Assembly: GCA_900546355.1 (NCBI GenBank)
Contig: URCM01000132.1
Location: 1-6,504, forward strand
Direction: 5' to 3'
Source of the DNA: an uncultured Bacteroides sp.
GTDB taxonomy: Bacteria; Bacteroidota; Bacteroidia; Bacteroidales; Bacteroidaceae
Length of the DNA: 6,504 nt
The notes beneath the pieces were generated by a model. That model made no database searches. It was not told the DNA's origin and saw only the letters and a program-made list of their open reading frames with translations. The number at the start of each line of letters is the position of its first letter. The first letter of the stretch is position 1. The translations under genes and the position numbers were made by a program. Positions 5,625 through 6,504 of this stretch are shown piece after piece.

Positions 5625-6497
5625 ATGAATAATATAGTGAATAATATTTGGGAAGAAGAACATTCAAGCAAAAGGCGAGTTTGCATGCTGATGATAACTC
5701 ATGCGTGCAACTTAAAATGTAGCTATTGCTATGAAACCCATAAGCAAAACGCTTATATGACTATCGATTTAGCTAAAGACATTATATTAAAAGAGGCTAA
5801 AATGATAGAGTGTAGTGATCAATTTGATGAAATTCAAATTGATTTTATGGGTGGTGAACCACTTATGAATTTTTCATTAATTAAAGAAGTGGTCGAATGG
5901 CTTGAAAGCGGTGCTATTAATGTTCCATGGGTATGCTTTGCTTCAACAAATGCAACATTAATAAATAAAGATATTAGAGATTGGCTCAAGGAACATAAAA
6001 AGTATATGATTCTTGGGATAAGTTATGACGGGACAAGTAGGATGCAATCAAAAAATAGAGGTACTGACCAATATGATATAGATTTAGATTTTTTCCATGA
6101 GTTATGGCCTGAACAAACTTTTCAGATGACCATTTCTAAAGAAACACTTCCATTTCTAGCTGAGGGTGTTCTTTCTGTGCAGCATAGAGGTTATGAAATA
6201 AATGCTTCGTTAGCACAAGGCGTTGATTGGACAATGGAAGACGCTAAATTATATAGAGAACAATTACGTTTGCTGAAGGAAGCATATTTACTAGATGTAA
6301 ACTTAAGGCCATTTAATCGCCTTACTAGATATGTTGATGTTTTTAACCTAGCTCCGACAGAACGAAGGCAAATACATGGATGTGGAAGTGGATTAAATAT
6401 GGTGACTTATGATTTAGACGGAAAAAAATATGGTTGTCATATGTTTACTCCCTTAATTCCGCAACACTTTGATTTAACTTTATTTATAAGTTCCTGA
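5625..6497 (+). CDS. Radical SAM protein with an incomplete SPASM-like C-terminus
   Basis: This is a probable peptide or protein maturase using S-adenosylmethionine and a 4Fe-4S cluster. The cluster motif CNLKCSYC (Cys28, Cys32, Cys35) follows the first strand, and DFMGGEPL (73-80) is the SAM-binding GGEP motif. Near the end, Cys253-X12-Gly266-X4-Cys271 fits the opening of a SPASM auxiliary-cluster domain, as in sulfatase and RiPP maturases. Only 19 residues follow Cys271, while SPASM enzymes usually run to about 370-450 residues with several more cysteines. The protein is therefore truncated or frameshifted, or ends unusually. A second frame stays open past the TGA to the window edge. The start at 5625 is the only ATG after an in-frame stop at 5610. 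GC is about 25-35%, unlike the mobilization genes. Its substrate is not visible. Expression is probably controlled by the invertible segment just upstream. Confidence 0.82.
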   Translation: MNNIVNNIWEEEHSSKRRVCMLMITHACNLKCSYCYETHKQNAYMTIDLAKDIILKEAKMIECSDQFDEIQIDFMGGEPLMNFSLIKEVVEWLESGAINVPWVCFASTNATLINKDIRDWLKEHKKYMILGISYDGTSRMQSKNRGTDQYDIDLDFFHELWPEQTFQMTISKETLPFLAEGVLSVQHRGYEINASLAQGVDWTMEDAKLYREQLRLLKEAYLLDVNLRPFNRLTRYVDVFNLAPTERRQIHGCGSGLNMVTYDLDGKKYGCHMFTPLIPQHFDLTLFISS

Positions 6498-6504
6498 GCA
6501 ACAA

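Overview
The window looks like a piece of a Bacteroidales chromosome (Bacteroides, Parabacteroides or a relative). The evidence is the gene families, A-rich leaders without a clear Shine-Dalgarno, and promoter -7 boxes of the form TAnnTTTG. All seven convincing genes lie on the + strand. There is no rRNA, tRNA, CRISPR array, insertion sequence or plasmid replication gene.

Layout. Positions 1-597 hold the possible tail of an upstream gene, a terminator-like hairpin, a repeat-rich leader and a good Bacteroidales promoter at 498-528. Positions 598-1711 encode two excisionase-type helix-turn-helix proteins. Positions 1712-1934 are non-coding and contain nested inverted repeats, which make this the likely origin of transfer. 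Positions 1935-4134 encode three translationally coupled mobilization genes: a MobC-like accessory protein, a MobP-type relaxase and a membrane-anchored protein. Positions 4146-5357 encode a tyrosine recombinase that follows them by 11 bases. Together these form a compact mobilizable element with no obvious cargo: the recombinase and HTH proteins would handle DNA rearrangement, and the relaxase would nick the oriT for transfer through a helper element's conjugation machinery.

The most interesting part is downstream of the recombinase. A perfect 20-bp inverted repeat (5395-5414 and 5578-5597) flanks 163 bp. Inside it is a TAAATTTG promoter box that now points left, away from the next gene. That gene, at 5625, is a radical SAM enzyme with a SPASM-like C-terminus. 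This arrangement matches the invertible promoters that switch Bacteroides surface genes on and off, with the recombinase next door as the natural candidate invertase. As written, the switch appears to be OFF. The radical SAM protein ends part-way through its SPASM domain, so it is truncated, frameshifted or an unusual short form.

Base composition falls from roughly 50% GC in the mobilization genes to about 30% in the radical SAM gene. The fall begins inside the recombinase gene, which may therefore be mosaic. The outer ends of the mobile element could not be identified.
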